From an uncultured Acidobacteriota bacterium (GTDB lineage: Bacteria; Acidobacteriota; Terriglobia; Bryobacterales; Bryobacteraceae), in the NCBI GenBank assembly GCA_902826685.1, contig CADEFT010000009.1:62001-126000 (forward strand): a stretch of DNA of 64,000 nt, given 5' to 3'. The translations under genes and the position numbers were made by a program. The notes beneath the pieces are model-generated. The model saw only the letters and a program-made list of their open reading frames with translations. It was not told the DNA's origin and ran no database searches. Below, in pieces: positions 44,049 to 52,189 of this stretch (position 1 is the first letter of the stretch; every line of letters starts with the position of its first letter).

Positions 44049-44547
44049 AACGGCGGACGTACTCCTTTCGAAACGTCTGTTGGGCACGGCTGAGCAGCGT
44101 GCCGACGGAAGCCGGATTCATTTCGAGCGCGGCGGCGATTTCGGAATAGGCGAGGCCTTCGTTGCGCAGCAGAAGCAATTCGGCGTCGCGCCGGTTCAGG
44201 CTGCCGAGGACGGTGCGGACGCGTTCCTGTTCCTCGCCGGAGGATTGTTGCTGCTCCGGTGTGGGCGGCGGCGTTCGAAGCCAGCCGAGAAAGCCGCGAT
44301 AGCGTTCGCCGCGCGCCTGCCGCCGCAGTTCGTCGAGCGCCAGACGCACCCCGGTGCGATACAGCCAGCCGGTGGTGTGCCCGGGGCGCCATTTCAGGAA
44401 AGCTTCGACGGCGAGTTCCTCGGCGCGGCCGGGATCGCGGATCACCCTGGCGATGGCGCGGGCGATGGGCGCATATTGAGCGTCGAAGATAGCCTCGAGA
44501 TCGGACCGGGGGGTTGGGGCGGCCGCCGCCACCGCTGGCTGGTTCAC
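44035..44547 (-). CDS. ECF-type RNA polymerase sigma factor
   Basis: 170 residues from GTG at 44547. Region 2 covers about 15-80 (DLEAIFDAQYAPIARAIARVI, AEELAVEAFLKW, TTGWLYRTGVRLALDEL). Region 4 covers about 110-165 (LGSLNRRDAELLLLRNEGLAYSEIAAALEM, NPASVGTLLSRAQQTFRKEY, both typical helix-turn-helix). The frame continues upstream to 44739 but without sigma-like sequence. The GTG is favoured because a promoter ends 7 bases before it. It overlaps the TlpA-like gene by 14 bases, so the two are translationally coupled, as sigma/anti-sigma pairs usually are. Confidence 0.9.
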   Translation of the reverse strand: MNQPAVAAAAPTPRSDLEAIFDAQYAPIARAIARVIRDPGRAEELAVEAFLKWRPGHTTGWLYRTGVRLALDELRRQARGERYRGFLGWLRTPPPTPEQQQSSGEEQERVRTVLGSLNRRDAELLLLRNEGLAYSEIAAALEMNPASVGTLLSRAQQTFRKEYVRRYGKP

Positions 44548-44554
44548 AGGAAGA

Positions 44555-44582
44555 TAACGATTGGGGCGGCGGATTTGTGACA
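44555..44582 (-). promoter_or_regulatory. Putative ECF-type autoregulated promoter
   Basis: Minus strand TGTCACA (44582-44576), exactly 16 bases, then CGTTA (44559-44555). This resembles the TGTCACA-N16-CGTC consensus described for the ECF41 group. The predicted transcription start falls at the GTG start codon of the sigma gene, implying a leaderless mRNA and positive autoregulation (inference). Confidence 0.5.
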
Positions 44583-44606
44583 GGTTCGTGGCTGGAGCGT
44601 CGCGCC

Positions 44607-44848
44607 ATGGAAGTGAACTTCCCCCCTGAAATTGAAAAAAGCTGAACGAGTTGGCTACGCTGAGCGGCCGGCCGCCAGGCGATCTGGTGCAGGATGCCGT
44701 GCCCGCTCTGGTAGAGGATTCGACAGAGACACGTGCCATGTTGGATGGCCGTTATGATGACATCAAAAGTGGCAAGGTAAAGCTCATCCCGGGTGATGAG
44801 GTGTTTGCCAGGTTGCGAGCCCGCAGCGCGGACGCTCGCAAAGTCTAG
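44607..44848 (+). pseudogene. ParD-like antitoxin gene broken by a frameshift
   Basis: The ATG at 44607 opens MEVNFPPEIEK and then stops (TGA at 44643). The next frame continues without a gap in similarity: KLNELATLSGRPPGDLVQDAV, VEDSTETRAMLDGRYDDIKSG, VKLIPGDEVFARLRA. This is the usual layout of short ParD/RHH antitoxins, with the GDEVFARLR toxin-binding tail. The break falls at a run of six A (44635-44640); one extra base would restore the frame. It could be a true mutation, a sequencing error in the homopolymer, or a slippery site. Followed 8 bases later by a ParE relic. Confidence 0.75.
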
Positions 44849-44856
44849 TTGGAATC

Positions 44857-45069
44857 ATGCGTGGCTACGATTTTCACCCGGAGGCGGAAACGGATCTGAA
44901 CGAGGCGTGGGAATACATCGCCTTTGACAGCGTGGGCCACGGGCCGCCCTATGCGCTTTTCGTGCGCGGCAATCGCAGTCCACGCGGGATGGGGGCGATC
45001 CTGAGAGGCGGCGAACAAGCGCCTCCGATTCGCCAAGCGCAACTTCAGGAACGGCGGCGGCGTCTATAG
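44857..45069 (+). pseudogene. ParE/RelE-like toxin gene with internal deletion
   Basis: It opens with a normal ParE N-terminus (RGYDFHPEAETDLNEAWEYIAFDSVG), then jumps to what looks like the family's C-terminus (ALFVRGNRSPRGMGAILRG, compare the usual VxHGRRxPRxMAAILRGR). The roughly 45 residues of central beta sheet expected between them are missing, and the tail runs on into random sequence. The protein is 70 residues against about 95-105 normally. Together with the frameshifted antitoxin this is a dead ParDE module next to a defence gene. Confidence 0.7.
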
Positions 45070-45094
45070 TTACGATATCCTCTAAGTCAACAAT

Positions 45095-47959
45095 ATGCCG
45101 GAGTTCGTTGACGAAGCGCTCGCCATCTTAGGCGACCTGGGACAGAATCGCCGCTATTTACCCGAGTTGGAGCCGCTTCGGCAACAGATCGTTCCTTTTG
45201 TAGGCGCGGGCCTCTCGATACCGTTTGGATATCCGGCGTGGGGAGATCTACTCCTACAATTGGCACCGGACGATGAAATCCGGAAGGAGGTAGAGGCCGA
45301 CCTGCAATACTTCCGGTATGAGGAAGCCGCCGACCGCATCCAGGACGAACTCAGCCCCAAGGCTTTTCGCATCAAACTTCAGGAACTCTTGAAGGATCGC
45401 GATTTCTCCGATGGGGCCGTTCTCGCGCTGCCCGGCATCGCCCCTGATCTTGTCATCACCACTAACCTGGATGGAATTCTGGAAAGAGTTTTTGAGTTTC
45501 AGTCCATCTTTCACGGCGCGGATCTGCATGACGTTTCCGGGGCCATTCAGCGGCGGGAGCGCGTTCTTTTGAAACTGCATGGCAGCACCGGTCGGGACGA
45601 GACCTGGGTTTTTACTCTCAAGCAATACCGTGCAGTCTACGGGGAGCACGAGACCGGCCTCGAAAAGCCTCTGCACAAGATTCTGCGCCAAGCGATTACT
45701 GGCCGAGTGTTGTTGTTTCTCGGCTGCAGCCTTCAAGCCGATCGTACGATGCGCGTTGTGGAGGACGTGGTGAAAGATCTCGGGGTCTGGCATTATGCCG
45801 TTCTTCCGGTAAGCGAGAACACAGGTCCGCGTCTCGATCAGTTCCGCCGCTTCAAGATTAAACCCCTATTCTTCCCCAACGGCCAGTATGAGCGGATCGA
45901 GAAATTCCTGATATGCCTTGCGGCACAGCAGAGCGGCGCACCACTCCACGAGAATATGGAGGCCCTAGTGGCTCGCGCTCGGGCGCGCCTGGCACCCTTC
46001 ATTCGCGTGCGCTGCAGCACCATGAAGATCCTCGACATGGAGCAACCCATTGAACTGGCGGCGATTTATACCGACGTCAATATCCTCGAAAAGCGGGCCT
46101 CCGGAGATAAGGTGTCCATCGAAGATCTTCAGCGGCTGACGGCGGTCGAGAGTTTCGAACGCTTCGTTCAACCGGATAAGAGGGAGCGAGTGCCGGGCTT
46201 TGACGCAGTCCACAAATATGAGCGGCTGGCGATCTACGGCAAACCTGGCGCAGGCAAGACCACCTTTCTTAAATGCCTTGCCCTCGAGTGCATGGAAAGC
46301 CGTTTCCTTCCCGATCTTGCCCCAGTCTTCGTCACGCTGCTGGATTTCGCGAGCCAGGAATCCCACTCTTCGCTTGAAGGCTACATTGCAGGTTTAATAC
46401 CGGGCATCGACGCGGCTTCCATACTCGCCGAAGGCCGCATGCTGGTTCTGCTGGACGGACTCGACGAAGTGCCCGACGCCCAATTCAGCCGTGTTCGACA
46501 TCAGATCGGCCAGCTTACAGACCGCTATCCTTCAACACCGGTCGTAATGACCTGCCGGATCGCGGCTCGTGAATATAACTTTGACAAGTTCGTGGACGTA
46601 GAGATGGCCGACTTCGGCCCCTCGCAAGTGGAAACCTTCACCCGGAAATGGTTTGCCGCGAAATCGAAAAGCACGAGGTCCGAACGGTTCTTGCAACGGC
46701 TTAAGGAGAACAAGAGGCTGGCGGAACTGGCCAGCAACCCACTTCTTCTAACGCTGCTTTGCCTGATTTTTGAAGAGACTGGTGATTTCGGCGGATCCCG
46801 CGCGGGCCTTTACCAGGAAGGCATCGACACGCTGATGAAGAAATGGGATGCGACACGGGACATCGAACGTAAGACGGAGGTTCCGGTTGAGCATCTGCGG
46901 ATGTTCCTCGAGGAACTAGCATACTACCGCTTCTCGAAAGGCGAGTACTTCTTCGCACAGCAGTCTCTAGAACCAGACGTTCAGACCTTTCTCAAGAGCC
47001 GCTCGATAGGCGCATCCGGGGGCAGAGTTCTCGCAATCTGCGAAAGCAATCTCGGCCTCCTCGCTCAAAGGGCGCGGAAAATTTATTCATTCTCCCACCT
47101 GCCATTTCAAGAGTTTCTAACCGCGCGCCGCCTTCAATCGGATCCTGGACTACTAAGCGCGGCCGCTCAAAACCTGGGGGACCGGCGTTGGAATGAGGTT
47201 TGGCTGCTTCTCACCAATCTGATGGATCCGGAGTATCTTCTGCCCACTCTGAAACACTACATTGACCGTGGGTTGTCCGGTGATTCCCGCCTTCAAGAGT
47301 GGCTGGAGTGGCTGCAGCGTAAATCGCGCGAACCGCGATCCGTCACGAAGTCCGCTGTTCGCGCGTTTTATGCAGACCGCGCCCTCGCCCTAGATCTGGA
47401 CCTCGACCTCGCCCTGGCCCTCGCGCGCGAGATCGCGATCACCGAGGACCTCGACCTCGACCGCGCGCTCGCCATCGCCCGCGCCCTCGATCTCGCCCTC
47501 GACCTCGACCTCGATCGCGCGCTGGCTCTCTCTCGCGCCCTCACCCGCGATCTTGACTTCGATCTCGCCCTCGACTTCGCCCTCGACCTGGACCGCGCCC
47601 TCGACCGCGCCCTCGACCGTGTCCTCGCCGGCGAAGGCGCTCATTCAATCGCCCCCGCGCTCGCGCAGGCACTCAAGCAGCTTGGCGATAGCAAACCCGA
47701 CTGGCGCGACAAATCAGCCGCGCAGGAATGGACCGAGCAACTCCGATCCGTCATGATCCAGCACCGCGACATCGGCCACGATTGGAATTTCTCGAAAGAC
47801 CAGCAGCAGAAGCTCAACCGGTACCTGCAAGCCAATCGCCTGCTCATCCAATGCATGGACGAAGCCCCCACCCTCACCACCGCCACCCGCGAACGCCTCA
47901 AGGACCAAATGCTTCTCCCCTACGCCACGCTCTACCCGAGAGCTCAAGCCGCCGGTTGA
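45095..47959 (+). CDS. SIR2-NACHT STAND protein with C-terminal Ala/Leu/Asp repeats, predicted anti-phage effector
   Basis: 954 residues. Residues 30-275 are a SIR2-like NAD-processing domain: FVGAGLS (35-41), TTNLDG (122-127), the catalytic-type His in LKLHGS (159-164), and LFLGCSLQAD (207-216). Residues 376-680 are a NACHT ATPase: Walker A GKPGAGKTTF (382-391), Walker B LLDGLDEV (452-459), sensor TCR (486-488), NPLLLTLLCLIF (548-559) and winged-helix motif YSFSHLPFQEFLTARR. Residues 700-755 are helical. Residues 760-846 are repeats of ALDLDLD/RALALAR type, followed by a 110-residue helical tail. SIR2-STAND proteins (for example Avs5) kill phage-infected cells by NAD depletion; that role is inferred here. 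GC is lower than in the neighbours. No signal peptide or transmembrane helix. Confidence 0.9.
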   Translation: MPEFVDEALAILGDLGQNRRYLPELEPLRQQIVPFVGAGLSIPFGYPAWGDLLLQLAPDDEIRKEVEADLQYFRYEEAADRIQDELSPKAFRIKLQELLKDRDFSDGAVLALPGIAPDLVITTNLDGILERVFEFQSIFHGADLHDVSGAIQRRERVLLKLHGSTGRDETWVFTLKQYRAVYGEHETGLEKPLHKILRQAITGRVLLFLGCSLQADRTMRVVEDVVKDLGVWHYAVLPVSENTGPRLDQFRRFKIKPLFFPNGQYERIEKFLICLAAQQSGAPLHENMEALVARARARLAPFIRVRCSTMKILDMEQPIELAAIYTDVNILEKRASGDKVSIEDLQRLTAVESFERFVQPDKRERVPGFDAVHKYERLAIYGKPGAGKTTFLKCLALECMESRFLPDLAPVFVTLLDFASQESHSSLEGYIAGLIPGIDAASILAEGRMLVLLDGLDEVPDAQFSRVRHQIGQLTDRYPSTPVVMTCRIAAREYNFDKFVDVEMADFGPSQVETFTRKWFAAKSKSTRSERFLQRLKENKRLAELASNPLLLTLLCLIFEETGDFGGSRAGLYQEGIDTLMKKWDATRDIERKTEVPVEHLRMFLEELAYYRFSKGEYFFAQQSLEPDVQTFLKSRSIGASGGRVLAICESNLGLLAQRARKIYSFSHLPFQEFLTARRLQSDPGLLSAAAQNLGDRRWNEVWLLLTNLMDPEYLLPTLKHYIDRGLSGDSRLQEWLEWLQRKSREPRSVTKSAVRAFYADRALALDLDLDLALALAREIAITEDLDLDRALAIARALDLALDLDLDRALALSRALTRDLDFDLALDFALDLDRALDRALDRVLAGEGAHSIAPALAQALKQLGDSKPDWRDKSAAQEWTEQLRSVMIQHRDIGHDWNFSKDQQQKLNRYLQANRLLIQCMDEAPTLTTATRERLKDQMLLPYATLYPRAQAAG
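47372..47632 (+). repeat. In-frame degenerate Asp-Leu/Ala-Leu repeat region inside the SIR2-NACHT gene
   Basis: About 87 codons built from CTCGAC, GCCCTC and CGCGCC-type hexamers, encoding runs such as LALDLDLDLALALAR, LDLDRALAIARALDL and LDRALDRALDR. Two or more tandem copies of the same short blocks are visible at DNA level (for example CTCGACCTCGACC several times), which is typical of slippage-prone expansion. Confidence 0.85.
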
Positions 47960-47979
47960 GATAATACATTCAGCTCCGC

Positions 47980-50900
47980 ATGAAACTCACCGACCGCTAC
48001 ACGCTCGACTCCGGCATGGTGTACCTCACCGGCATCCAGGCGCTGGTGCGGCTGCCGATGGATCAGATGCGGCTCGACAAACGGGCCGGGCTCAAGACGG
48101 GCACGTTCATCTCCGGCTATGAAGGGTCGCCGCTGGGCGGCTACGACCTGGCGCTGAATCGCGTGCGCAAGCTGCTGGACGATCACGACATCCATTTCTG
48201 GCCGGCGGTGAACGAAGACATGGCCGCCACCGCCGTCATGGGCAGCCAGTTCGTGCTGGCGATGGACACGCCGAAGTACGACGGCGTGGTGGGCATCTGG
48301 TATGGCAAGGGGCCGGGCGTCGACCGCTCGGGCGACATTCTGCGGCATGCCAACCTGGCGGGCTCGGGCGGGCAGTGCGCGGCGCTGGTGCTGGCGGGCG
48401 ACGATCATCCGTGCAAGAGCTCCTCGATTCCGCATCAGAGCGACTTCAGCCTGATGAACGCCGGCATCCCGATGCTGTTTCCCGGCAACACGCAGGAGAT
48501 TCTCGATTACGGGCTCACCGGCATCGCGCTCTCGCGCTATACCGGCGCGTGGGCGGGATTGAAGCTGCTCACGCAGGTGTGCGATGGCGGCGGCACGGCC
48601 GACGTTTCGCTCGACCGGCTGGCGCTGCGCTATCCCGAAGGCTATGAGAAGAAGACCGATCACCGGCTGTTCATTCCTTACACGAACCTGATGGAGCCGG
48701 AAGTCAACCGGCGGCGCCTGGAAGCGGCCAAGGAATTTGCGCGGCTGAACCAACTCAACCGCTGGTTTGGGGCGAAGGCAAACGCGCGCTATGGCATCGC
48801 CACGGCGGGCAAGTATTATTACGACCTCATGCAGGCGTTCGCCGACCTGGGGCTGGGAGTGGCGGATCTGGAGGCGCTCGGTATCCGGGTGGCGAAGTTC
48901 GGCATGACGTTCCCGCTTGAAACGGAATTCGCGGCCGGGTTCGCGCAGGGCCTGCAAAAGATCCTGGTGGTGGAAGAGAAGCGCAGCTTTCTCGAGATGC
49001 AGTTGCGGGATGCGCTTTATAACCGCACCGAGCGGCCCATCGTGGTTGGCAAGGAAGACGAACGCGGCCAACCGCTGCTGCCGGCGGCGTATGAAATGGA
49101 CCCGGACATCGTGGCCCGCGCCGTCGCCGGGCAACTGCTATCGGGCGAGGCGCGTGAATCGGTCCAGCGGCGTCTGAACAAACTGGAAGCGGTGGCGCTG
49201 CGGCCGAAGGAATTCGTGCCGCCGCGTCCGCCGAATTTCTGTTCGGGCTGTCCGCATAACCGGTCGACGATGCTGCTGGAAGGGCAGGTGGCGGGCGGGG
49301 GCATCGGCTGTCACGGCATGGCGGCGATGCTGGGGGAATCGAACCGCACCTACCTGTTCTGCACGCACATGGGCGGTGAAGGCGTGCCGTGGATCGGCAT
49401 GGCTCCGTTTGTGGACCGCAAGCACCTGGTGCAGAACATCGGCGACGGAACGTACTTTCATTCCGGATCGATCGCGGTGGCGAGCGCGGTGGCGGCGGGC
49501 GTCCACATCACTTACAAGATCCTCTATAACGGCCATGTGGCGATGACCGGCGGCCAGGTGGCGACGGGGGTGCTGCCGATCCCCGATCTGTCGCGCAAGC
49601 TGGAGGCCGAGGGAGTGAAGAAAACCGTGATCCTCACCGAGGATACGGATAAATATCTGGATGGAGTGCAGATCGCCTCCAACGCCGAGGTGAAGGACCG
49701 GGTTGAGCTGCCGGCCGTGCTGGCCGAACTCGAAAAGATCGCCGGCGTGACGGTGATTATCTACGACCAGCAGTGCGCGGCGGAAAAGCGGCGCTGGCGG
49801 TCGCGCGGCAAGCTGGCCGAGCCGGTGGAGCGGCTGGTCATCCACGAGGAAGTGTGCGAAGGCTGCGGCGATTGCGTCAAGCAATCCAACTGCATGAGCC
49901 TGCATCCGGTGCAGACGGAGCTGGGACAGAAGATCCGCATTCATCAATCGTCGTGCAACAAGGACTACACGTGCGCGCTCGGCGATTGCCCGTCGTTCCT
50001 GACGGTGAAGATCGCGCAGGGCACGGGGTTGAAAAAGCGTCCGCTGCCGGTGCTGCCGGAAACCGAAGTGCCGGCGCCGCGGGAAGCGGTTCGGGCCGGG
50101 GACGCGTATCGCATCGTGATGCCGGGAGTGGGTGGAACGGGCGTGGTTACCATCAGCGCGCTGGTGGCGACGGCGGCGTCGCTCGATGGGCTGTATGCGA
50201 TGACGCTCGACCAGACCGGGCTGTCGCAAAAGGGCGGCGCGGTGGTGTCGCACGTGGTGTTGAGCGAATCGCGGCGGGAATTGTCGCCGCGCGCCAATAC
50301 GGCCAACGCGGATCTGATCCTGGGATTCGACCTGCTGGGCGCGGTGAACGCCGAGAATTTGAAGACATGCGATCCGGAAAAGACGGTGGCGGTGGTGAAC
50401 ACGGGGGTTACGCCCACCGGCGACGATATCCGCAAGCGGCGCGTATTGAGCGGACCGGAACGGCTGGTGGATCTGCTGAGCGCCAATACACGGCACGGGC
50501 GGAATGTTTTCGTGGACGCGGCGCGGCTGGCCGAGGGGTTGTTTGGCAGCCACCTGGCGGTGAACGTTTTCCTTCTGGGGGTGGCGTTCCAGGCCGGGCT
50601 GCTGCCCATCGGCGAGAAGGCTTTGAAAGAGGCCATCCGGTTGAATGGCGTGGAGATCGAGCGCAACCTGCAGGCACTGCTTTGGGGCCGCAAGTATTAC
50701 GTGGATGCCGCGGCGGTGGAAGCGCAAATCGCTCCGAAGGCCGCCGAGGAGACCGCGCCGCTCGATCGCGCGGCGGAGCTTCGCGCCTATCAGAACGATT
50801 CCTACGCCCGCCAGTATGAAGATTTCGTGGCCATGGTGCGGGGCCGTTCGCCCGCGCTGGCCGATATCGTGGCCGTTCAGCTTTATAAGTTGATGGCGTA

Positions 50901-51366
50901 CAAAGATGAGTACGAAGTCGCGCGGCTGCTGACCAAGCCGGCGCTGGAACAAAAGATTCTGTCGCAGTGGGAGATGCCGGAATCGCTTTCCTACAATCTG
51001 CATCCGCCGCTGCTGCGTGCGTTTGGCGTGAAGCGGAAGCTGAAGCTCGGCCCGTGGTTCCGCGCCCCTCTGCAATGGCTGGCGGCCATGAAGGTTATAA
51101 GAGGAACGCCGCTCGACGTTTTCAGCTATCTCTCGCACCGGCGCATGGAACGCGGGCTGGGCCAGTGGTACCGGGAGTTGATGCAGGAAGTGGTGCGCGG
51201 GCTGACGCCGGCCAACGAATCGCTGGCCAAAGAGATCGCCGCGCTACCCGATCAGATTCGCGGTTACGAACACCTCAAGGAAGAGAGCGTGCGGAAAGTG
51301 AAAGCTCTGGCGGCGGCGAAGCTGGCGGAACTTGAGGGAGTTCATGATCGACTACGATCCGCATAA
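47980..51366 (+). CDS. Fused indolepyruvate:ferredoxin oxidoreductase (IorA-IorB type)
   Basis: 1128 residues combining all subunits. The N-terminal pyrimidine-binding region has FISGYEGSPLGGYDLAL and NEDMAATAVMGSQ; the TPP domain has FCSGCPHNRST and GCHGMAAMLG, THMGGEGVPWIGMAPF and NIGDGTYFHSG; a ferredoxin-like segment near 630-665 has CEGCGDCVKQSNC and SSCNKDYTCALGDCPSF; and the gamma domain (about 705-900) begins MPGVGGTGVVTISALVATAA. This layout is typical of the long aerobic-bacterial enzymes that oxidise aryl-2-oxoacids or branched 2-oxoacids to acyl-CoA. Starts 20 bases after the SIR2-NACHT gene; the bestrophin gene overlaps its end. Confidence 0.93.
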   Translation: MKLTDRYTLDSGMVYLTGIQALVRLPMDQMRLDKRAGLKTGTFISGYEGSPLGGYDLALNRVRKLLDDHDIHFWPAVNEDMAATAVMGSQFVLAMDTPKYDGVVGIWYGKGPGVDRSGDILRHANLAGSGGQCAALVLAGDDHPCKSSSIPHQSDFSLMNAGIPMLFPGNTQEILDYGLTGIALSRYTGAWAGLKLLTQVCDGGGTADVSLDRLALRYPEGYEKKTDHRLFIPYTNLMEPEVNRRRLEAAKEFARLNQLNRWFGAKANARYGIATAGKYYYDLMQAFADLGLGVADLEALGIRVAKFGMTFPLETEFAAGFAQGLQKILVVEEKRSFLEMQLRDALYNRTERPIVVGKEDERGQPLLPAAYEMDPDIVARAVAGQLLSGEARESVQRRLNKLEAVALRPKEFVPPRPPNFCSGCPHNRSTMLLEGQVAGGGIGCHGMAAMLGESNRTYLFCTHMGGEGVPWIGMAPFVDRKHLVQNIGDGTYFHSGSIAVASAVAAGVHITYKILYNGHVAMTGGQVATGVLPIPDLSRKLEAEGVKKTVILTEDTDKYLDGVQIASNAEVKDRVELPAVLAELEKIAGVTVIIYDQQCAAEKRRWRSRGKLAEPVERLVIHEEVCEGCGDCVKQSNCMSLHPVQTELGQKIRIHQSSCNKDYTCALGDCPSFLTVKIAQGTGLKKRPLPVLPETEVPAPREAVRAGDAYRIVMPGVGGTGVVTISALVATAASLDGLYAMTLDQTGLSQKGGAVVSHVVLSESRRELSPRANTANADLILGFDLLGAVNAENLKTCDPEKTVAVVNTGVTPTGDDIRKRRVLSGPERLVDLLSANTRHGRNVFVDAARLAEGLFGSHLAVNVFLLGVAFQAGLLPIGEKALKEAIRLNGVEIERNLQALLWGRKYYVDAAAVEAQIAPKAAEETAPLDRAAELRAYQNDSYARQYEDFVAMVRGRSPALADIVAVQLYKLMAYKDEYEVARLLTKPALEQKILSQWEMPESLSYNLHPPLLRAFGVKRKLKLGPWFRAPLQWLAAMKVIRGTPLDVFSYLSHRRMERGLGQWYRELMQEVVRGLTPANESLAKEIAALPDQIRGYEHLKEESVRKVKALAAAKLAELEGVHDRLRSA

Positions 51367-52189
51367 TTGGACGGACCATTTCTTCGATATCAAGGGCTCG
51401 CTGGTGCGCGAGATCTTCGTCCGAGTGCTGTTCTGCGGGGCGATTGCGCTCGTGGCCGTGCTGGTGGATGCCTACGGCCACCCGCTGACGATTCCCTCCA
51501 CGATTCACAGCCTGGCGGGACTGGCGCTGGGGCTGCTGCTGGTGTTTCGCACCAACGCCTCTTACGACCGCTTTTGGGAAGGCCGCAAGGCATGGGGCGG
51601 CATCGTGAACGATACGCGTAATCTGGTGCGGGCCGCGCGTCCATTTCTGGAGCGCGATCCGGGACGGCTGGCCGAACTGGTGGAATGGACCGCCGCGTTC
51701 CCCTACGCCGCCATGAACCATTTACGCGACCAGCGCGGCACCGGCCCGAACGCGCCCGCCTACGTCAGGCAGGCGGAGCAAGCCCAGCACGTGCCGCTGG
51801 CGGTCGCGGCCGAAATCTCGGAATGCCTTTCCCAAGCGCGGCGGGCGGGCCTGATGGCGGAGCACTCGCAGGTCATCGTCGATAGCTATACGGGCCTGCT
51901 GGTGCAATATCTCGGCATTTGCGAACGGATCCACACCACTCCTCTTCCCTTCGCTTATGTCGTGCATTTGCGCCGCGCGCTGGTCCTTTATTTCGGCACG
52001 CTGCCGTTTGCGATTGTCGATACGTTCCATGTGTACACGTTGCCGGCGGTTTTGCTGATGGCGTACACCTTTCTCGGAATCGAAGAGATCGGCGTCGAGA
52101 TTGAAGACCCCTTCGGCGAGGATGAGAACGATCTGCCGCTGGAGGTGTTCTGCGGCAAGATCGAGGCGAACCTGCGCGGCCTGCTATGA
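51344..52189 (+). CDS. Bestrophin family chloride channel-like membrane protein
   Basis: 281 residues from the ATG at 51344, with GGAG just upstream; this overlaps the previous gene by 23 bases. Bestrophin/UPF0187 features are seen in order: HNWTDHFFDIKGSLVREIFVRV, a first helix pair, LVFRTNASYDRFWEGRKAWGG near 70 (the strongest signature), NLVRAARPFL, and after a loop PLPFAYVVHLRRALVLYFGTLPF with the last helices and GIEEIGVEIEDPFGEDENDLPLE (cited in part). Likely an inner-membrane anion channel. The 3' end overlaps the SMP-30 gene by 6 bases tail to tail. Confidence 0.93.
   Translation: MIDYDPHNWTDHFFDIKGSLVREIFVRVLFCGAIALVAVLVDAYGHPLTIPSTIHSLAGLALGLLLVFRTNASYDRFWEGRKAWGGIVNDTRNLVRAARPFLERDPGRLAELVEWTAAFPYAAMNHLRDQRGTGPNAPAYVRQAEQAQHVPLAVAAEISECLSQARRAGLMAEHSQVIVDSYTGLLVQYLGICERIHTTPLPFAYVVHLRRALVLYFGTLPFAIVDTFHVYTLPAVLLMAYTFLGIEEIGVEIEDPFGEDENDLPLEVFCGKIEANLRGLL

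Noticed and set aside
45022..45083. Short frame ending in NFRNGGGVYSYDIL before the SIR2-NACHT start
   Set aside because: Looks protein-like but is only a few codons long and could not be linked to a family; probably remnant sequence after the ParE relic.
47372..47632. CRISPR-like appearance of the hexamer repeats
   Set aside because: Units are far too short and irregular, with no spacers, and the region is coding.
47390..47644. Minus-strand 84-codon frame of Val/Glu/Gly repeats in the SIR2-NACHT tail
   Set aside because: It only reflects the repeat DNA read on the other strand; the plus frame is continuous with a folded protein.
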